Shown: piece by piece, positions 51,537 through 60,191 of the stretch
Layout: each line of letters opens with the position of its first letter
Numbering within the stretch: position 1 is the first letter of the stretch
Assembly (NCBI GenBank): GCA_020249465.1
Contig: JADCFP010000051.1
Span: 1 to 60,191, forward strand
Origin: Roseomonas sp.
Lineage (GTDB): Bacteria; Pseudomonadota; Alphaproteobacteria; Acetobacterales; Acetobacteraceae
Direction: 5' to 3'
Length of the DNA: 60,191 nt
Translations under genes and position numbers: made by a program
The notes under the pieces: model-generated
What the model saw: the letters and a program-made list of their open reading frames with translations, nothing else
The model's database searches: none
What the model was told of the DNA's origin: nothing

Positions 51537-52415
51537 TCAGCCTGGCCGGGGGGTAGCTTGTGGGCGCCCCGGCAAATTCATGCCGGAAAACCGCGTATCC
51601 AGATGTTCGATCTCAAGCCAGCCCATATCACGGCCAAAGGGCTTGTAGATCGGGAAGGTTTTCAGAATGCCGAGCGTCGCCGCACTTTCCAGGGGTGAGA
51701 TGAAGCTGCAATCCTGATCGCCGAAGTGCGGCTGCGCCATCCAATGCGCCAATTGCTCGGCGGTAATGGCGAAAAAGCCGCAATGCGGATTGGTCGCGCG
51801 CTGGAAGGTGAGCGGCTTTGCCCCTTGGCGGCCTTTCAGGAAACGCTCATCCGGCAGAGCGGCCTCGAAGGGCGCAAGCAGCCCCGGGCGCAGCATGCCA
51901 TCAATATAGGTTTTCAGCGCGGGGCCGCGTACATTGAATTCAAAACGATTGGGAAACAGGACGCGCCGCCAGCCATGATCATCCTGAAAGGCCAGGATGC
52001 GCGGGATCATATCGCCGCCGGTGGGGCGCAGATCATCTTCCGAAAAGGCGAAGACATCATAGACATTGCGCGCATCGGCAAAAAGCTTATGCGCCGTGAA
52101 GCCCAGCATACGCGGATTATCGAGCTTCGCATCATAAAGCCGCACACCGCGCGCACGGCAATACTCCGCATCCAGCAAATGATTGTCGCCATTCACCAGC
52201 ACGATGATGTCAAGCTGATCCGCAACCCCGATCATAGGTTCGAATTTCTTGTGCCAGACATTGATGTTGAAGACCGGCCCGTAATGGCCGCGCCAGGCAT
52301 CAATCACGCTGCGGATGGCAGCCGCGCGTTGATCACGCCGATGCGCATCGGTGGAGCTGTGGTTTGATCCTTCCTCGGCGCGGAAGAAATGCGCGATGGT
52401 GAGCAGGATGCGCAC
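51537..52415 (-). CDS. Glycosyltransferase-like protein of unknown specificity
   Basis: A 292-residue soluble protein. It begins MRILLTIAHFFRAEEGSNHSS, has a Rossmann-like first half (DQLDIIVLVNGDNHLLDAEY), then FAFSEDDLRPTGGDMIPRIL around residue 125, where the EDD resembles the metal-binding acidic motif of GT-A glycosyltransferases, and ends with FGDQDCSFISPLESAATLG and IYKPFGRDMGWLEIEHLD. I do not recognise the family with certainty. It follows the UDP-glucuronate decarboxylase gene by 2 bases, so a sugar-transfer role that uses UDP-xylose is a reasonable guess. Confidence 0.6.
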   Translation of the reverse strand: MRILLTIAHFFRAEEGSNHSSTDAHRRDQRAAAIRSVIDAWRGHYGPVFNINVWHKKFEPMIGVADQLDIIVLVNGDNHLLDAEYCRARGVRLYDAKLDNPRMLGFTAHKLFADARNVYDVFAFSEDDLRPTGGDMIPRILAFQDDHGWRRVLFPNRFEFNVRGPALKTYIDGMLRPGLLAPFEAALPDERFLKGRQGAKPLTFQRATNPHCGFFAITAEQLAHWMAQPHFGDQDCSFISPLESAATLGILKTFPIYKPFGRDMGWLEIEHLDTRFSGMNLPGRPQATPRPG

Positions 52416-52417
52416 GC

Positions 52418-53407
52418 TCAGGCGTTCCCTCTCGTTAATAGACTATCGAAATAACAAATAGTATGCACCAGGCCCTGTTCCAACGGAATGGCCGGTTCCC
52501 AACCAAGCCGGCCGCGCGCCTTGGTGATATCGGGCTGGCGCTGGCGCGGGTCATCTACCGGGGCAGGGCGAAAGACCATGCGGGAAGCGGAACCCGTCAG
52601 CCGGATCACCGCTTCAGCCAATTCGATCATGGTAAACTCGCCCGGATTGCCAAGATTGATGGGCCCCGTGACATCTTCCGGCGCATCCATCAGCCGGCGC
52701 AAACCGTCCACCAGGTCTGAGACAAAACAGAAGGACCGCGTCTGCTTACCGTCGCCGTAGATCGTGATGGGATCACCGCGCAAAGCCTGCACAATGAAGT
52801 TCGACACGACGCGCCCGTCATTCGGGTGCATCCGCGGACCATAGGTATTGAAAATCCGCGCCACCTTGATGTTCAACCGATATTGCCGATGGTAATCGAA
52901 GAACAGCGTCTCCGCACAGCGCTTGCCTTCATCGTAACATGAACGTGGACCAATTGGGTTTACATTACCCCAATATTCTTCTGGCTGCGGATGCACGCTG
53001 GGGTCGCCGTAAACCTCGCTGGTGGAGGCTTGCAGAATGCGCGCCTTCAGGCGTTTCGCGAGGCCGAGCATATTGATCGCGCCATGTACGCTGGTCTTGA
53101 TGGTTTGCACCGGATCATGCTGGTAATGGATGGGCGATGCCGGGCAGGCGAGATTGTAGATCTCATCAACCTCCACATAAAGCGGGAAGGTCACGTCATG
53201 GCGGATCAATTCGAAATAGGGGTGATCCAGTAGCGTTTCGATATTGGCCTTATTGCCGGTGAAGAAATTATCGGCGCAAAGCACCTCATGCCCCGCAGCC
53301 AAGAGCGCTTCGCATAAATGGCTGCCGACAAAGCCGGCGCCACCTGTCACCAGGATGCGCTTGCGCGCGTGGTATTCGCGCTTGGCCTCACTCGGTTTTT
53401 CCATCAC
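52418..53407 (-). CDS. UDP-glucuronate decarboxylase (UDP-xylose synthase type), NAD-dependent SDR
   Basis: A 329-residue extended SDR enzyme. [20 protein letters not shown] (about 17-36) is the NAD site, and [13 protein letters not shown] and [26 protein letters not shown] follow as in UXS proteins. The catalytic set is STSEVYGDP plus YDEGKRCAE (Tyr and Lys), and [22 protein letters not shown] is the product-specific stretch. It turns UDP-glucuronate into UDP-xylose. It overlaps the upstream GGT-family gene by 4 bases and precedes the glycosyltransferase-like gene by 2. Confidence 0.9.
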   Translation of the reverse strand: MMEKPSEAKREYHARKRILVTGGAGFVGSHLCEALLAAGHEVLCADNFFTGNKANIETLLDHPYFELIRHDVTFPLYVEVDEIYNLACPASPIHYQHDPVQTIKTSVHGAINMLGLAKRLKARILQASTSEVYGDPSVHPQPEEYWGNVNPIGPRSCYDEGKRCAETLFFDYHRQYRLNIKVARIFNTYGPRMHPNDGRVVSNFIVQALRGDPITIYGDGKQTRSFCFVSDLVDGLRRLMDAPEDVTGPINLGNPGEFTMIELAEAVIRLTGSASRMVFRPAPVDDPRQRQPDITKARGRLGWEPAIPLEQGLVHTICYFDSLLTRGNA

Positions 53408-55242
53408 CGCCCCACCGCATAACCCTGCATGCCACGCGGATTGGCGCCTGCACGGATGGTGCCATCCGCTTCAAGCCGCGCGCCGGTCAGCCGCCCTTCG
53501 GACCAATCGCCACCCGCTTCCGCCTGATGCCCGCGCGCCTTCAGCGCTGATAATACTTCCGGCGCATAGCGGCCTTCAATCACGAGCTTGCCTGGCTTGG
53601 CACCACGCGGCCAGAAGCTGCTGATCCAATGTTCCGAATGGAAGGAAGGCGCATCAATCGCTTCCTGGATATTCATCCCATGATGCAGCATCCGCAGCAG
53701 CATGATGGACTGCCATTGATCCTGCTGTTCGCCGCCTGGTGTGCCGAAACTCATCCAAGGCTTGCCATCGCGCAGCACCAGCGCAGGGGAAAGCGTGGTG
53801 CGTGGGCGCTTGCCTGGCTGCAGGCCATTGGGGAGCGTTTCATCCAGCCAGAACATCTGGCAGCGCGTGCCAAGGCAGAAGCCAAGCTCTGGAATGGCGG
53901 GTGAGGATTGCAGCCAGCCGGCCGATGGTGTCGCGCTCACCATATTTCCGGCCGCATCAATCACATCCACATGGCAGGTATCGCCCCCCGCGGCACCAAG
54001 GCGAGAAACAGTGGGCTCACCGCTACCGGCAGCGGCGGCCATTTCCTGCGCGCGGCGGATGGCAGCGGCATAATCCGTGCGCGGCGCGCGGCCTTCCGGC
54101 GAACCCGGGCGGAATTCCATACTCGCGGCAGCACCAATCAGCGCACGGCGCGCGGCGCTATAGTTGGGCGACAGCAGGGTTGCCATCGGCACATCAACAA
54201 AATTCGGATCGCCATAAAAGGCTTCACGATCCGCGAAGGCGAGCTTCATCGCCTCCGTCACCAGATGGATGAAATCCGCGCCCAGCGGGTCCATCGCCGC
54301 AATGTCATCGCCCGCGATCAAGGCGAGGGTTTGCAGCATGGCGGGGCCTTGGCTCCAGGGGCCGCATTTCAGCACGCGATGGCCGTGGTAATCCAAGCCG
54401 AGTGGGTCTTCGATGGTCGCGGACCAGCCAGCCAAATCCTGTCCATTTAGCACGGCGCGGTGGCGCCGGCCGGATGTATCCATTGCCTCTGTCGTGCGGC
54501 AGAAACGATCAATCGCTTCCGCCACAAAGCCGCGATACCAGGCCCGCTGCGCGGCTCCGATTTGCGTGACGCGCTCCCCGCCCGCGGCCTCCGCCTCGCG
54601 CACCACGCGTTCATAGGTGTCAGCCAATGTCGGGTTGGCATAAAGCCCGCCCGGCGCCGGGCCGCCACCCCGCAGCCAAACCGCGGCAGAGGTTTTCCAT
54701 TCCGCCTCAAACAAGGGGCGCACCGAATCAATGGTGGCGCGCACACGCGGCACCATGGGCGCACCATGGCGTGCATAGCCAATCGCATAGGCAAGTATAT
54801 CGCGTGGCTTCCAGGTGCCATGGTCGCGCAGCATCAGCATCCAGGCGTCAAAGGCGCCGGGGATGGGTGCTGCCAGCATGCCCGTGCCGGGCATGATCTC
54901 ATGGCCGAGGTTTTTCATCAGCGCGACATTCAAGCCCGCAGGGGCGGGGCCTTGGCCGCAAATCGCCTGTTGCCGGCCCGTGCGGGCACTATGCAGCAGA
55001 ATGGGGCAATCGCCCCCCGGCCCGTTCAAATGCGGCTCCACGATTTGCAGCGTGAAGCCGGCAGCCGCAGCCGCATCAAAGGCATTGCCGCCCCGTTCCA
55101 AAACCGCCATGCCGACCTGGGAGGCGATCCAATGGGTGGAGGCCACCGCGCCAAAGGTCCCGCTGATTTCCGGGCGCGTTGTAAACCCGCGCGCGCCTTC
55201 CTTCGCCGGGAAGCCAATGGACGCAAGTGTTGTCTGGGACAT
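53404..55242 (-). CDS. Gamma-glutamyltransferase family protein (second copy in window)
   Basis: This protein has 612 residues from the ATG at 55242; an upstream Met would add 29 residues of poor quality. No signal peptide is seen. [30 protein letters not shown] (about 25-55) and [14 protein letters not shown] match GGT. The self-cleavage junction is [18 protein letters not shown] with presumed nucleophile Thr422, followed by Cys in place of the second Thr of typical GGTs. [12 protein letters not shown] is the oxyanion region. It belongs to a different branch from the protein at 17607. Its stop overlaps the start of the UDP-xylose synthase gene, an unexpected pairing. Confidence 0.86.
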   Translation of the reverse strand: MSQTTLASIGFPAKEGARGFTTRPEISGTFGAVASTHWIASQVGMAVLERGGNAFDAAAAAGFTLQIVEPHLNGPGGDCPILLHSARTGRQQAICGQGPAPAGLNVALMKNLGHEIMPGTGMLAAPIPGAFDAWMLMLRDHGTWKPRDILAYAIGYARHGAPMVPRVRATIDSVRPLFEAEWKTSAAVWLRGGGPAPGGLYANPTLADTYERVVREAEAAGGERVTQIGAAQRAWYRGFVAEAIDRFCRTTEAMDTSGRRHRAVLNGQDLAGWSATIEDPLGLDYHGHRVLKCGPWSQGPAMLQTLALIAGDDIAAMDPLGADFIHLVTEAMKLAFADREAFYGDPNFVDVPMATLLSPNYSAARRALIGAAASMEFRPGSPEGRAPRTDYAAAIRRAQEMAAAAGSGEPTVSRLGAAGGDTCHVDVIDAAGNMVSATPSAGWLQSSPAIPELGFCLGTRCQMFWLDETLPNGLQPGKRPRTTLSPALVLRDGKPWMSFGTPGGEQQDQWQSIMLLRMLHHGMNIQEAIDAPSFHSEHWISSFWPRGAKPGKLVIEGRYAPEVLSALKARGHQAEAGGDWSEGRLTGARLEADGTIRAGANPRGMQGYAVGR

Positions 55243-55325
55243 GGGCAGGGCTTTCCATCTTCCATCGGGCGGGCAACTCTGCCCGGCCCGATGGTTTTTA
55301 GGCGAAATGGTCAGAAAGACAAAGG

Positions 55326-55739
55326 TCAAGCTTCTGCTAGACCACCACTAGGTTCAGCGCGCATTTCGGCGAAGACGCCCTTGGCCACGATCATTGCCTC
55401 CCGCACTGCGGGCAGGCCGATATAGCCGCAGAGATGCATGAGCGCTTCCGTCAGCTCATCCTCGGTCCAGCCCATGCGCCGCGCCATGCGCAGATGGATG
55501 GCAAGCTCTGGCCAGGCATGGATGGCGGTATCGGAAATGACGCAAATCAGCGCACGGGTTTTGAGGTCGAGCCCCGGGCGGGACCAGAGCATGCCAAACA
55601 CCGCTTCGCGCGCGTAATCGCCGAATTTTTCCATGATGGGGTCGTCATAGACGCCCTTATTCATGTTCTTGACGGTAGCTTGACCCATCAGGCGCGTGCG
55701 TACCGCATCGCCCTTTTTCCAGAGTGCGGATTTGGCCAT
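55326..55739 (-). CDS. Carboxymuconolactone decarboxylase (PcaC/AhpD fold) family protein
   Basis: This protein has 137 residues from the ATG at 55739 behind AGGGAGAG. The all-helical core is typical: GMLWSRPGLDLKTRALICVISDTAIHAWPELAIHLRMARRMGWTEDELTEALMHLCGYIGLPAVREAM. It keeps the His of the PcaC family, while the CxxC redox pair of AhpD proteins is absent. It may decarboxylate a lactone from aromatic ring breakdown, but the rest of the pathway is not here. It is 83 bases upstream of the GGT-family gene and possibly heads that operon. Confidence 0.85.
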   Translation of the reverse strand: MAKSALWKKGDAVRTRLMGQATVKNMNKGVYDDPIMEKFGDYAREAVFGMLWSRPGLDLKTRALICVISDTAIHAWPELAIHLRMARRMGWTEDELTEALMHLCGYIGLPAVREAMIVAKGVFAEMRAEPSGGLAEA

Positions 55740-55809
55740 GGTTTCTCTCCCTTCATGCTTGCCAATCAAGCCTATCGTGGAAAGAGATCACCTGGAAACA
55801 GGTGTTCGG

Positions 55810-56688
55810 TCAGTGATGTTCGGTGCGCGCGGCGCGTTCACTCATCAGGCAGGCAAAGACCACAATGGCAGCGCCCGCCAGGGTCCAGGGGCCAGGCCAA
55901 AGCTGCCAAATGGCAGCATCCAGGATCAGCGCGAAGACCAGGGCGGTGAATTCCAAAGGCGCCAAGCGCGCGGCGCGGTCAATGCTGAAGGCGATTGCGA
56001 GCGCCAGCGTTGCGCCCCCGGCAAAGAGCCCATTGGCAATCAGCGCCACCCAATCATGGCCACTGGGTGGGACCCATGCAGCAATGGCGAAGGGCAAAAT
56101 CGCGAGGAATAGCGGGCCAGATGACCAGAAGATAAGCCGCGCCGGATTTTGTTCCGCCCGCAATATGCGGCTGAGCGTCAGAAACCCGGCATAGGTCATG
56201 GTGCCAAGAAAGGCCCAGGCATAGGCTCGCCAAGGGACCGCCACCGAAGAAGCGGAAGCCGCCAGTGCAGGAAACATCGCGACCATGACACCCAGAAACC
56301 CAACCGCGGACCATACCCAGACGGCGCGGCCATTTCTTTCGCCCAAGACAAGCGCAGCCAGGAGCAAGGTGAAGAAGGGCGCGGTAAAATAAACCAGATA
56401 TCCCTCAGCGAGCGGGATATCGCGAAACGCCAGAAAGAAGCCATAAGCAGAACCAGACATGCATAAGGCGCGCAACAAATGCAGCCCGGGGCGCGGAGTT
56501 GCAATCGGCCCGCCGGCACCGCGCCACAAAAGCCGCAGTGCGCCGAGCAGCACAAGCAATGTGCCATAGCGAATAAGCAGCACCTGATCCGCGCCATAGC
56601 GCCCCGCCAGCAGCTTCGAATTGGCATCGAGCAGCGCGAAAAGCGCCATAGCTGCAACCAGCAGCAGCGGCCCCTTATAGCTTGTCAT
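55810..56688 (-). CDS. EamA/DMT-family transporter
   Basis: A 292-residue, ten-helix carrier made of two EamA repeats: LLLVAAMALFALLDANSKLLAGRY and the GSAYGFFLAFRDIPLAEGYLVYFTAPFF block in the first half, AYAWAFLGTMTYAGFLTLSRIL and LEFTALVFALILDAAIWQLWPGPWTLAGAAIVVFA in the second. The family exports metabolites such as amino acids or S-adenosylmethionine-type compounds; the substrate is unknown. The 70-base gap to the next gene downstream leaves it unclear whether they are co-transcribed. Confidence 0.9.
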   Translation of the reverse strand: MTSYKGPLLLVAAMALFALLDANSKLLAGRYGADQVLLIRYGTLLVLLGALRLLWRGAGGPIATPRPGLHLLRALCMSGSAYGFFLAFRDIPLAEGYLVYFTAPFFTLLLAALVLGERNGRAVWVWSAVGFLGVMVAMFPALAASASSVAVPWRAYAWAFLGTMTYAGFLTLSRILRAEQNPARLIFWSSGPLFLAILPFAIAAWVPPSGHDWVALIANGLFAGGATLALAIAFSIDRAARLAPLEFTALVFALILDAAIWQLWPGPWTLAGAAIVVFACLMSERAARTEHH

Positions 56689-56773
56689 GTGTTCCCGGAC
56701 TGGCGTGGCGCCGAAAGGACCTCGGCAACAAACTTGTTGCCCCAGGATCAGGGGGCGTCAAGCGCCTTGCCGA

Positions 56774-58684
56774 TCATGAGTCCCAAAAAACAAACAGCGC
56801 CAGAATATCAGGCGCCTGTACGCCGCCAAGCAGAATGAGGTCATCACCCGCACCACCTTCAAGAAAACCGCCATTCTCGTCGGCGATCAGCAGATCATTG
56901 CCTGCGCCACCGTAAAGGCTGTCAATGCCTACGCCGCCATTCAGCGTATCATCACCGGTATCACCTGACAGCAGGTTATCCCCCGCATTGCCGATGATCA
57001 CATCATTTCCCTGACCACCAAGAATACCTTCAATTTCAAGCAACGTATCTGATCCGATGGCGCTACCCGAAGCCATGCCCGCTGTAAGATCAATGGAGGT
57101 GGCTTCAATGGCTCGGCCATAATCCGCCATATCAAAACCTTCACCGCCGGTCAGACGGTCATTACCGGCGCCGCCATGCAGGCTGTCATTGCCCGCACCG
57201 CCATCCAGCGTATTGGCCCCGACATTGCCCGAAAGGATACTCGCGCCAGCATTGCCGATCATGCTATCCGCGCCATCTCCGCCGATGGCAGCTTCAATAG
57301 CGACGCCCCGCGCAATGGCGATATTGTTTGCCAGCCCTCCGATAGACGAAAATGCTTCGGCGTTGAGATTGATGGTCTGATTGGCGCTGTAGCCTGAGGC
57401 GTCCAGGGTATCCGCCCCGCCGGTATCATAGATGGTGAAGGCCGGAAACGTGACGAAATTGGCAAAATCATAAAGCGATCCGGCATTTGCATTGCGCCCA
57501 TAGACATTATCGCCGCTATTGAAGTTCGTATTGGCGCCATAGACATTCTGCACGGCGAGAATATCGCTCAGGCTTGGCCCCATTACATAGCGATAGGTGC
57601 CGAAATTCGCCTCCGCCTGATCAAAATAGGACATGATGGTATAGGACCAGACATCATTGGCGTATTGATTATCAAGACCATACCTTGCGGAGCCATTATA
57701 GGGGCCCGCATGCCCCAGGCCCAAGGCATGGCCGATTTCATGCACATAGGTCTGGAAGGAGTAACTATCTATCGTGGTACCGTAGCTTCTGAGCCAGCCC
57801 GTGCTGATGTTGACGCGCATGGAGGTAATAAGGCCATTAGCCCAGTTACCAACAGCAAAAGCGCCGCTCTCATTGTCGTCGAAGGGAATGTCACCGCCGG
57901 ACGTGACTTCCTCAAAGATCAGATTGGTGACATTCGCCCAGGCCTGGAAGGCTGCCCGCGCCAATACCTGCCCTTCCGGGGTGAGCGCCACGAGGTTGTA
58001 GGTGATGATATTGTCGGTGCTGGTATCCCAGCGATGCCCAGGCGCTCCCCAATAGCCCGTGATCAGAAAATCGGCGACCTGATCCAGGTTGTAGATGGGG
58101 GGGGTATAATCACTGATGGTGAGGCGATAGCCGCCCACGAATTTCTCATCCCAGGCGCCGACATCCAGGTAGTAGCGGCCGCTTTCTGAAGCGACCCAAT
58201 TGAGGAGCGAATTGCGCCCTGGCCCCCCATCATCATCCGATTTGATCAGGCTGCCATCGGCGCGGCGGAGATAGATGAACGGGTCTTCGAGTGCGACGTA
58301 ATCATCAAGCGCAACGCCGTCCAATGAAATTCGGTAACGCGTACCCGCGACTAAATCCACGGAATACCAATCATGATCTCTATCTATTTCCAATACGCCG
58401 TCCATGGGTGAGCCCAGCGCGATGGAAAAGCTGGTTGAGCTATCGCCTGGCACATCCACGGGCGGCAGCGCGGCAGAGTTGGTGGTCGCAGCTTGGGCAA
58501 GCGGCTTCCAGCCCTCCTGACAGGCGGTGCAGAGGCAGATGGAATCCAGCCCCTCAGCCGATTGGGACATCGAACAGGAAAAACGCAGCATGACTTCTTC
58601 CGATGCTTCGCGCCCAGACAACACGTCTTCAATAGCAGAAGGCCAGCGGAAAATGATCAGTTTTCGCAGTGGCGGATGAAGCAT
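56774..58684 (-). CDS. Serralysin-like secreted metalloprotease with PPC domain and RTX repeats
   Basis: A 636-residue protein. The zinc site is HEIGHALGLGH (His315, His319, His325, Glu316), followed by AGPYNG, the Met-turn at Met351 and Tyr353 (IMSY), all as in serralysins (M10). A pre-peptidase C-terminal-like domain (about 78-165, DWYSVDLVAGTRYRISLDG) lies before the catalytic domain. The C-terminal third has calcium-binding RTX nonapeptides (GGAGND, GGQGND, GDTGDD) from about 495 to 620 and ends in a hydrophobic tail, DILALFVFWDS. No Sec signal is present, so type I secretion is expected, but no secretion genes or inhibitor gene are adjacent. The start is uncertain: the ATG at 58684 has GAGGAG just 1 base upstream, and another Met at 58591 is possible. 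Confidence 0.88.
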   Translation of the reverse strand: MLHPPLRKLIIFRWPSAIEDVLSGREASEEVMLRFSCSMSQSAEGLDSICLCTACQEGWKPLAQAATTNSAALPPVDVPGDSSTSFSIALGSPMDGVLEIDRDHDWYSVDLVAGTRYRISLDGVALDDYVALEDPFIYLRRADGSLIKSDDDGGPGRNSLLNWVASESGRYYLDVGAWDEKFVGGYRLTISDYTPPIYNLDQVADFLITGYWGAPGHRWDTSTDNIITYNLVALTPEGQVLARAAFQAWANVTNLIFEEVTSGGDIPFDDNESGAFAVGNWANGLITSMRVNISTGWLRSYGTTIDSYSFQTYVHEIGHALGLGHAGPYNGSARYGLDNQYANDVWSYTIMSYFDQAEANFGTYRYVMGPSLSDILAVQNVYGANTNFNSGDNVYGRNANAGSLYDFANFVTFPAFTIYDTGGADTLDASGYSANQTINLNAEAFSSIGGLANNIAIARGVAIEAAIGGDGADSMIGNAGASILSGNVGANTLDGGAGNDSLHGGAGNDRLTGGEGFDMADYGRAIEATSIDLTAGMASGSAIGSDTLLEIEGILGGQGNDVIIGNAGDNLLSGDTGDDTLNGGVGIDSLYGGAGNDLLIADENGGFLEGGAGDDLILLGGVQAPDILALFVFWDS

Positions 58685-58705
58685 ACTCCTCGGAAATGAA
58701 GGCCA

Positions 58706-58810
58706 TAGAGCGTGTTGCGTTCACATATGTTCTCGCCACCCGCTCTACCTCGTTGTTTTTCGAGCATCTTCACACGTTCAGACTTTCCATCTGAACGCCA
58801 TCTGCTCGAG
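58706..58810. repeat. Composite palindromic intergenic element, copy 3
   Basis: The first inverted repeat runs from TAGAGCGTGTT (58706) to CGCTCTA ending at 58747. A T-rich linker (GTTGTTTTTCGA) follows. The second pairs CGTTCAGA (58775-58782) with TCTGAACG (58790-58797), and the element ends with TGCTCGAG at 58810. Linker and second hairpin are almost identical to copy 2. Unlike the other copies it lies between two divergent start codons, so it is in the promoter region of pyrD and of the protease. Confidence 0.78.
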
Positions 58811-58848
58811 CCCTTCCCCCAGGCCCCCTTCCAGGGCAAAAGGACACC

Positions 58849-59907
58849 ATGACACCCGCCATTGCTTCTGCCCTCATGCCGCTCATGCGCGGCATGGATG
58901 CCGAAACCGCCCATGGTATTGCGCTGCGCGCCCTTTCCCTGGGCCTTGCCGGGCGGAACCGGGGTGCCGATCACCCAAGCCTTGCCACCGAAGTCGCAGG
59001 GCTTCGTTTCCGCAATCCGCTTGGCCTTGCCGCCGGGTTCGATAAGAACGCGGAAGCGGTGCTGCCGCTGCTGCGGCTTGGCTTTGGCTTTGTGGAAGCC
59101 GGCACCGTCACACCACGACCCCAAGCGGGTAATCCAAGGCCGCGTTTGTTCCGCCTGACCGAAGACCAGGCCGTGATCAACCGCATGGGTTTCAACAATG
59201 CCGGGCTCGATTCCTACCAGGCGCGGCTGAGGGCCTTGCCGCGCCCGCTACCAGGCGTTTTCGGCGCCAATATCGGCATCAACAAGGAAGGCGCCGATCC
59301 GGAACGTGATTACCCGGCACTGTATGAGGCTTTGGCACCTTACGCTGATTACGTGACGGTCAATGTATCCTCCCCCAATACGCCGGGCTTGCGGGATTTG
59401 CAGGGAGAAGAGCGCCTCGCTTCCATCCTGGCCGCCATCAATGCGCGGCGTGCGGTGCTGGCGAAGCGCCCGCCCTTGTTCGTGAAAATCGCGCCTGATC
59501 TGGCCGATGATGCGCTGGCACCGATTGTCGAAGCCTGCGTCGCGCAGGGTATTGCCGGGCTGATCATCTCCAACACCACCATCACGCGCCCGGCGTCCCT
59601 TCAATCGGCGCTCAAGGATCAGGCGGGCGGACTTTCCGGTGCGCCGCTTTTCGCGCTTTCCACTGAAATGCTGCGCCGCTGCTACCAAATTGCTCAGGGG
59701 CGCGTTGCGCTGATCGGTGTTGGTGGCATTGCCAGCGCCGAACAGGCCTATGCCAAAATCCGCGCCGGCGCTGCGCTCGTGCAGCTTTATTCCGGTTTCG
59801 CCTATGCCGGGCCAGTTTTGGTGCGGCAGATTCTTGATGGCCTTGCCGCGCTGCTTGCGCGTGATGGCTTTACCTCGGTCGCCGATGCTGTCGGCAAGGA
59901 TGCGTGA
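58849..59907 (+). CDS. pyrD: Dihydroorotate dehydrogenase, quinone-dependent (class 2)
   Basis: This 352-residue protein has class 2 length and is membrane-associated. LRFRNPLGLAAGFDKNAEAV (about 53-72) binds FMN, AGTVTPRPQAGNPRPRLFRL is the family signature, and NRMGFNNAGLD follows. NVSSPNTPGLRDLQ carries the catalytic Ser that marks class 2, and GLIISNTTI and GVGGIASAEQAY complete the flavin site. It oxidises dihydroorotate to orotate in pyrimidine synthesis and passes electrons to quinone. AAAAGGACACC precedes the ATG. Its stop overlaps the next start (TGATG). Confidence 0.96.
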   Translation: MTPAIASALMPLMRGMDAETAHGIALRALSLGLAGRNRGADHPSLATEVAGLRFRNPLGLAAGFDKNAEAVLPLLRLGFGFVEAGTVTPRPQAGNPRPRLFRLTEDQAVINRMGFNNAGLDSYQARLRALPRPLPGVFGANIGINKEGADPERDYPALYEALAPYADYVTVNVSSPNTPGLRDLQGEERLASILAAINARRAVLAKRPPLFVKIAPDLADDALAPIVEACVAQGIAGLIISNTTITRPASLQSALKDQAGGLSGAPLFALSTEMLRRCYQIAQGRVALIGVGGIASAEQAYAKIRAGAALVQLYSGFAYAGPVLVRQILDGLAALLARDGFTSVADAVGKDA

Positions 59908-60191
59908 TGCAAATTCTGGAAGGTATCGCTGGCCTCGCGGATCGTTACGATGGCTATGTGCTCGATCTCTGGGGCGTGGTGCATGATGGGCGCAAGCCCT
60001 ATCCTGGCGTACCGGAAGCCCTTGCCGCGCTGAAAGCACGCGGCAAGCGCATCGTGTTTCTCACCAACGCGCCGCGGCGCGCTTGGTTTGTGCAAGGCAT
60101 GCTGGACCGCATGGGGCTCGATCGCGGGCTTTATGATGGCATCATGTCTTCCGGAGAGGCTTCCTGGCGGTTGATGAAGGAACGCAAGCAC
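59907..60191 (+). CDS. HAD-superfamily (class IIA, NagD-like) hydrolase, N-terminal part
   Basis: An open frame of 95 codons begins at the ATG at 59907, overlapping the pyrD stop by one base, and runs off the right edge. It starts MQILEGIAGLADRYDGYVLDLWGVVHDG, which is HAD motif I in the form DLWGVxHDG found in class IIA phosphatases. IVFLTNAPRRA (about 51) is motif II with the Thr. Only about a third of the protein is present. It is translationally coupled to pyrD and probably dephosphorylates a small metabolite. Confidence 0.86.
   Translation, partial: MQILEGIAGLADRYDGYVLDLWGVVHDGRKPYPGVPEALAALKARGKRIVFLTNAPRRAWFVQGMLDRMGLDRGLYDGIMSSGEASWRLMKERKH

Noticed and set aside
53908-55425. Long plus-strand frames opposite the second GGT-family gene
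   Set aside because: Composition is Arg/His/Ala-rich without motifs; the minus strand encodes a full-length family member.
56820-57260. Short repeated units resembling a tandem repeat or CRISPR array
   Set aside because: They are the codons of RTX calcium-binding nonapeptides in the protease gene, diverged and with no constant repeat-spacer pattern.

Overview
The window is a dense, GC-rich bacterial chromosome segment with about 55 protein genes, gaps mostly under 150 bases, many ATGA-type gene overlaps, and no rRNA, tRNA, CRISPR, insertion sequence or prophage that I can see. Codon and gene content (many Bug/TTT and TRAP binding proteins, ugp-glpD, cox-type maturation genes, a chvA/ndvA-like exporter, MscL) points to an alphaproteobacterium. 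The Acetobacteraceae (Roseomonas-like) fit best, but this is inferred from gene style, not from a marker gene.

Layout. 1-5258: the start of an unknown protein running off the left edge, an exported Tim44-domain protein, an unusual two-gene unit of a DAACS symporter plus a family-3 periplasmic binding protein behind a good sigma70-like promoter, and a Bug receptor. 5265-9810: a TRAP transporter (P-Q-M) diverging from an acyl-CoA ligase. 9921-16523: the glycerol-3-phosphate block ugpC, ugpE, ugpA, ugpB, glpD and an alpha/beta hydrolase, all on the minus strand. 16653-26647: two convergent units mixing three Bug receptors, a gamma-glutamyltransferase-family enzyme and a Dpp-type ABC importer. 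26780-32881: an NdvA/ChvA-like exporter, a lone HicA-like gene, and a TRAP operon with two tandem paralogous binding proteins. 33026-34066: a VOC protein and MscL.

34101-39534 is a tightly overlapped minus-strand maturation operon for a molybdenum hydroxylase (CoxG, CoxD, CoxE, split XdhC, molybdopterin-binding/MocA fusion) without the enzyme subunits. 39676-42001 pairs a CitMHS-type carrier with a methylisocitrate-lyase-family enzyme. 42027-51534 carries a stand-alone Lrp/AsnC sensor domain, an isochorismatase-fold hydrolase, an orphan pair of Opp/Dpp ATPases, an RND efflux pair and a ThDP enzyme. 51537-56688 (minus) holds a glycosyltransferase-like protein, UDP-glucuronate decarboxylase, a second GGT-family enzyme, a PcaC-like protein and an EamA exporter. 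56774-60191: a serralysin-like RTX metalloprotease, pyrD, and a HAD phosphatase that runs off the right edge.

The general theme is scavenging of organic acids, peptides and glycerol phosphate: most of the sequence is transport, and many binding proteins lack an obvious membrane partner. Three diverged copies of a composite palindromic intergenic element (9816, 32879 and 58706) are the only dispersed repeats found. The most unusual items are the symporter plus binding protein unit, the repeat family, and the mixing of Bug receptors with ABC and GGT genes.
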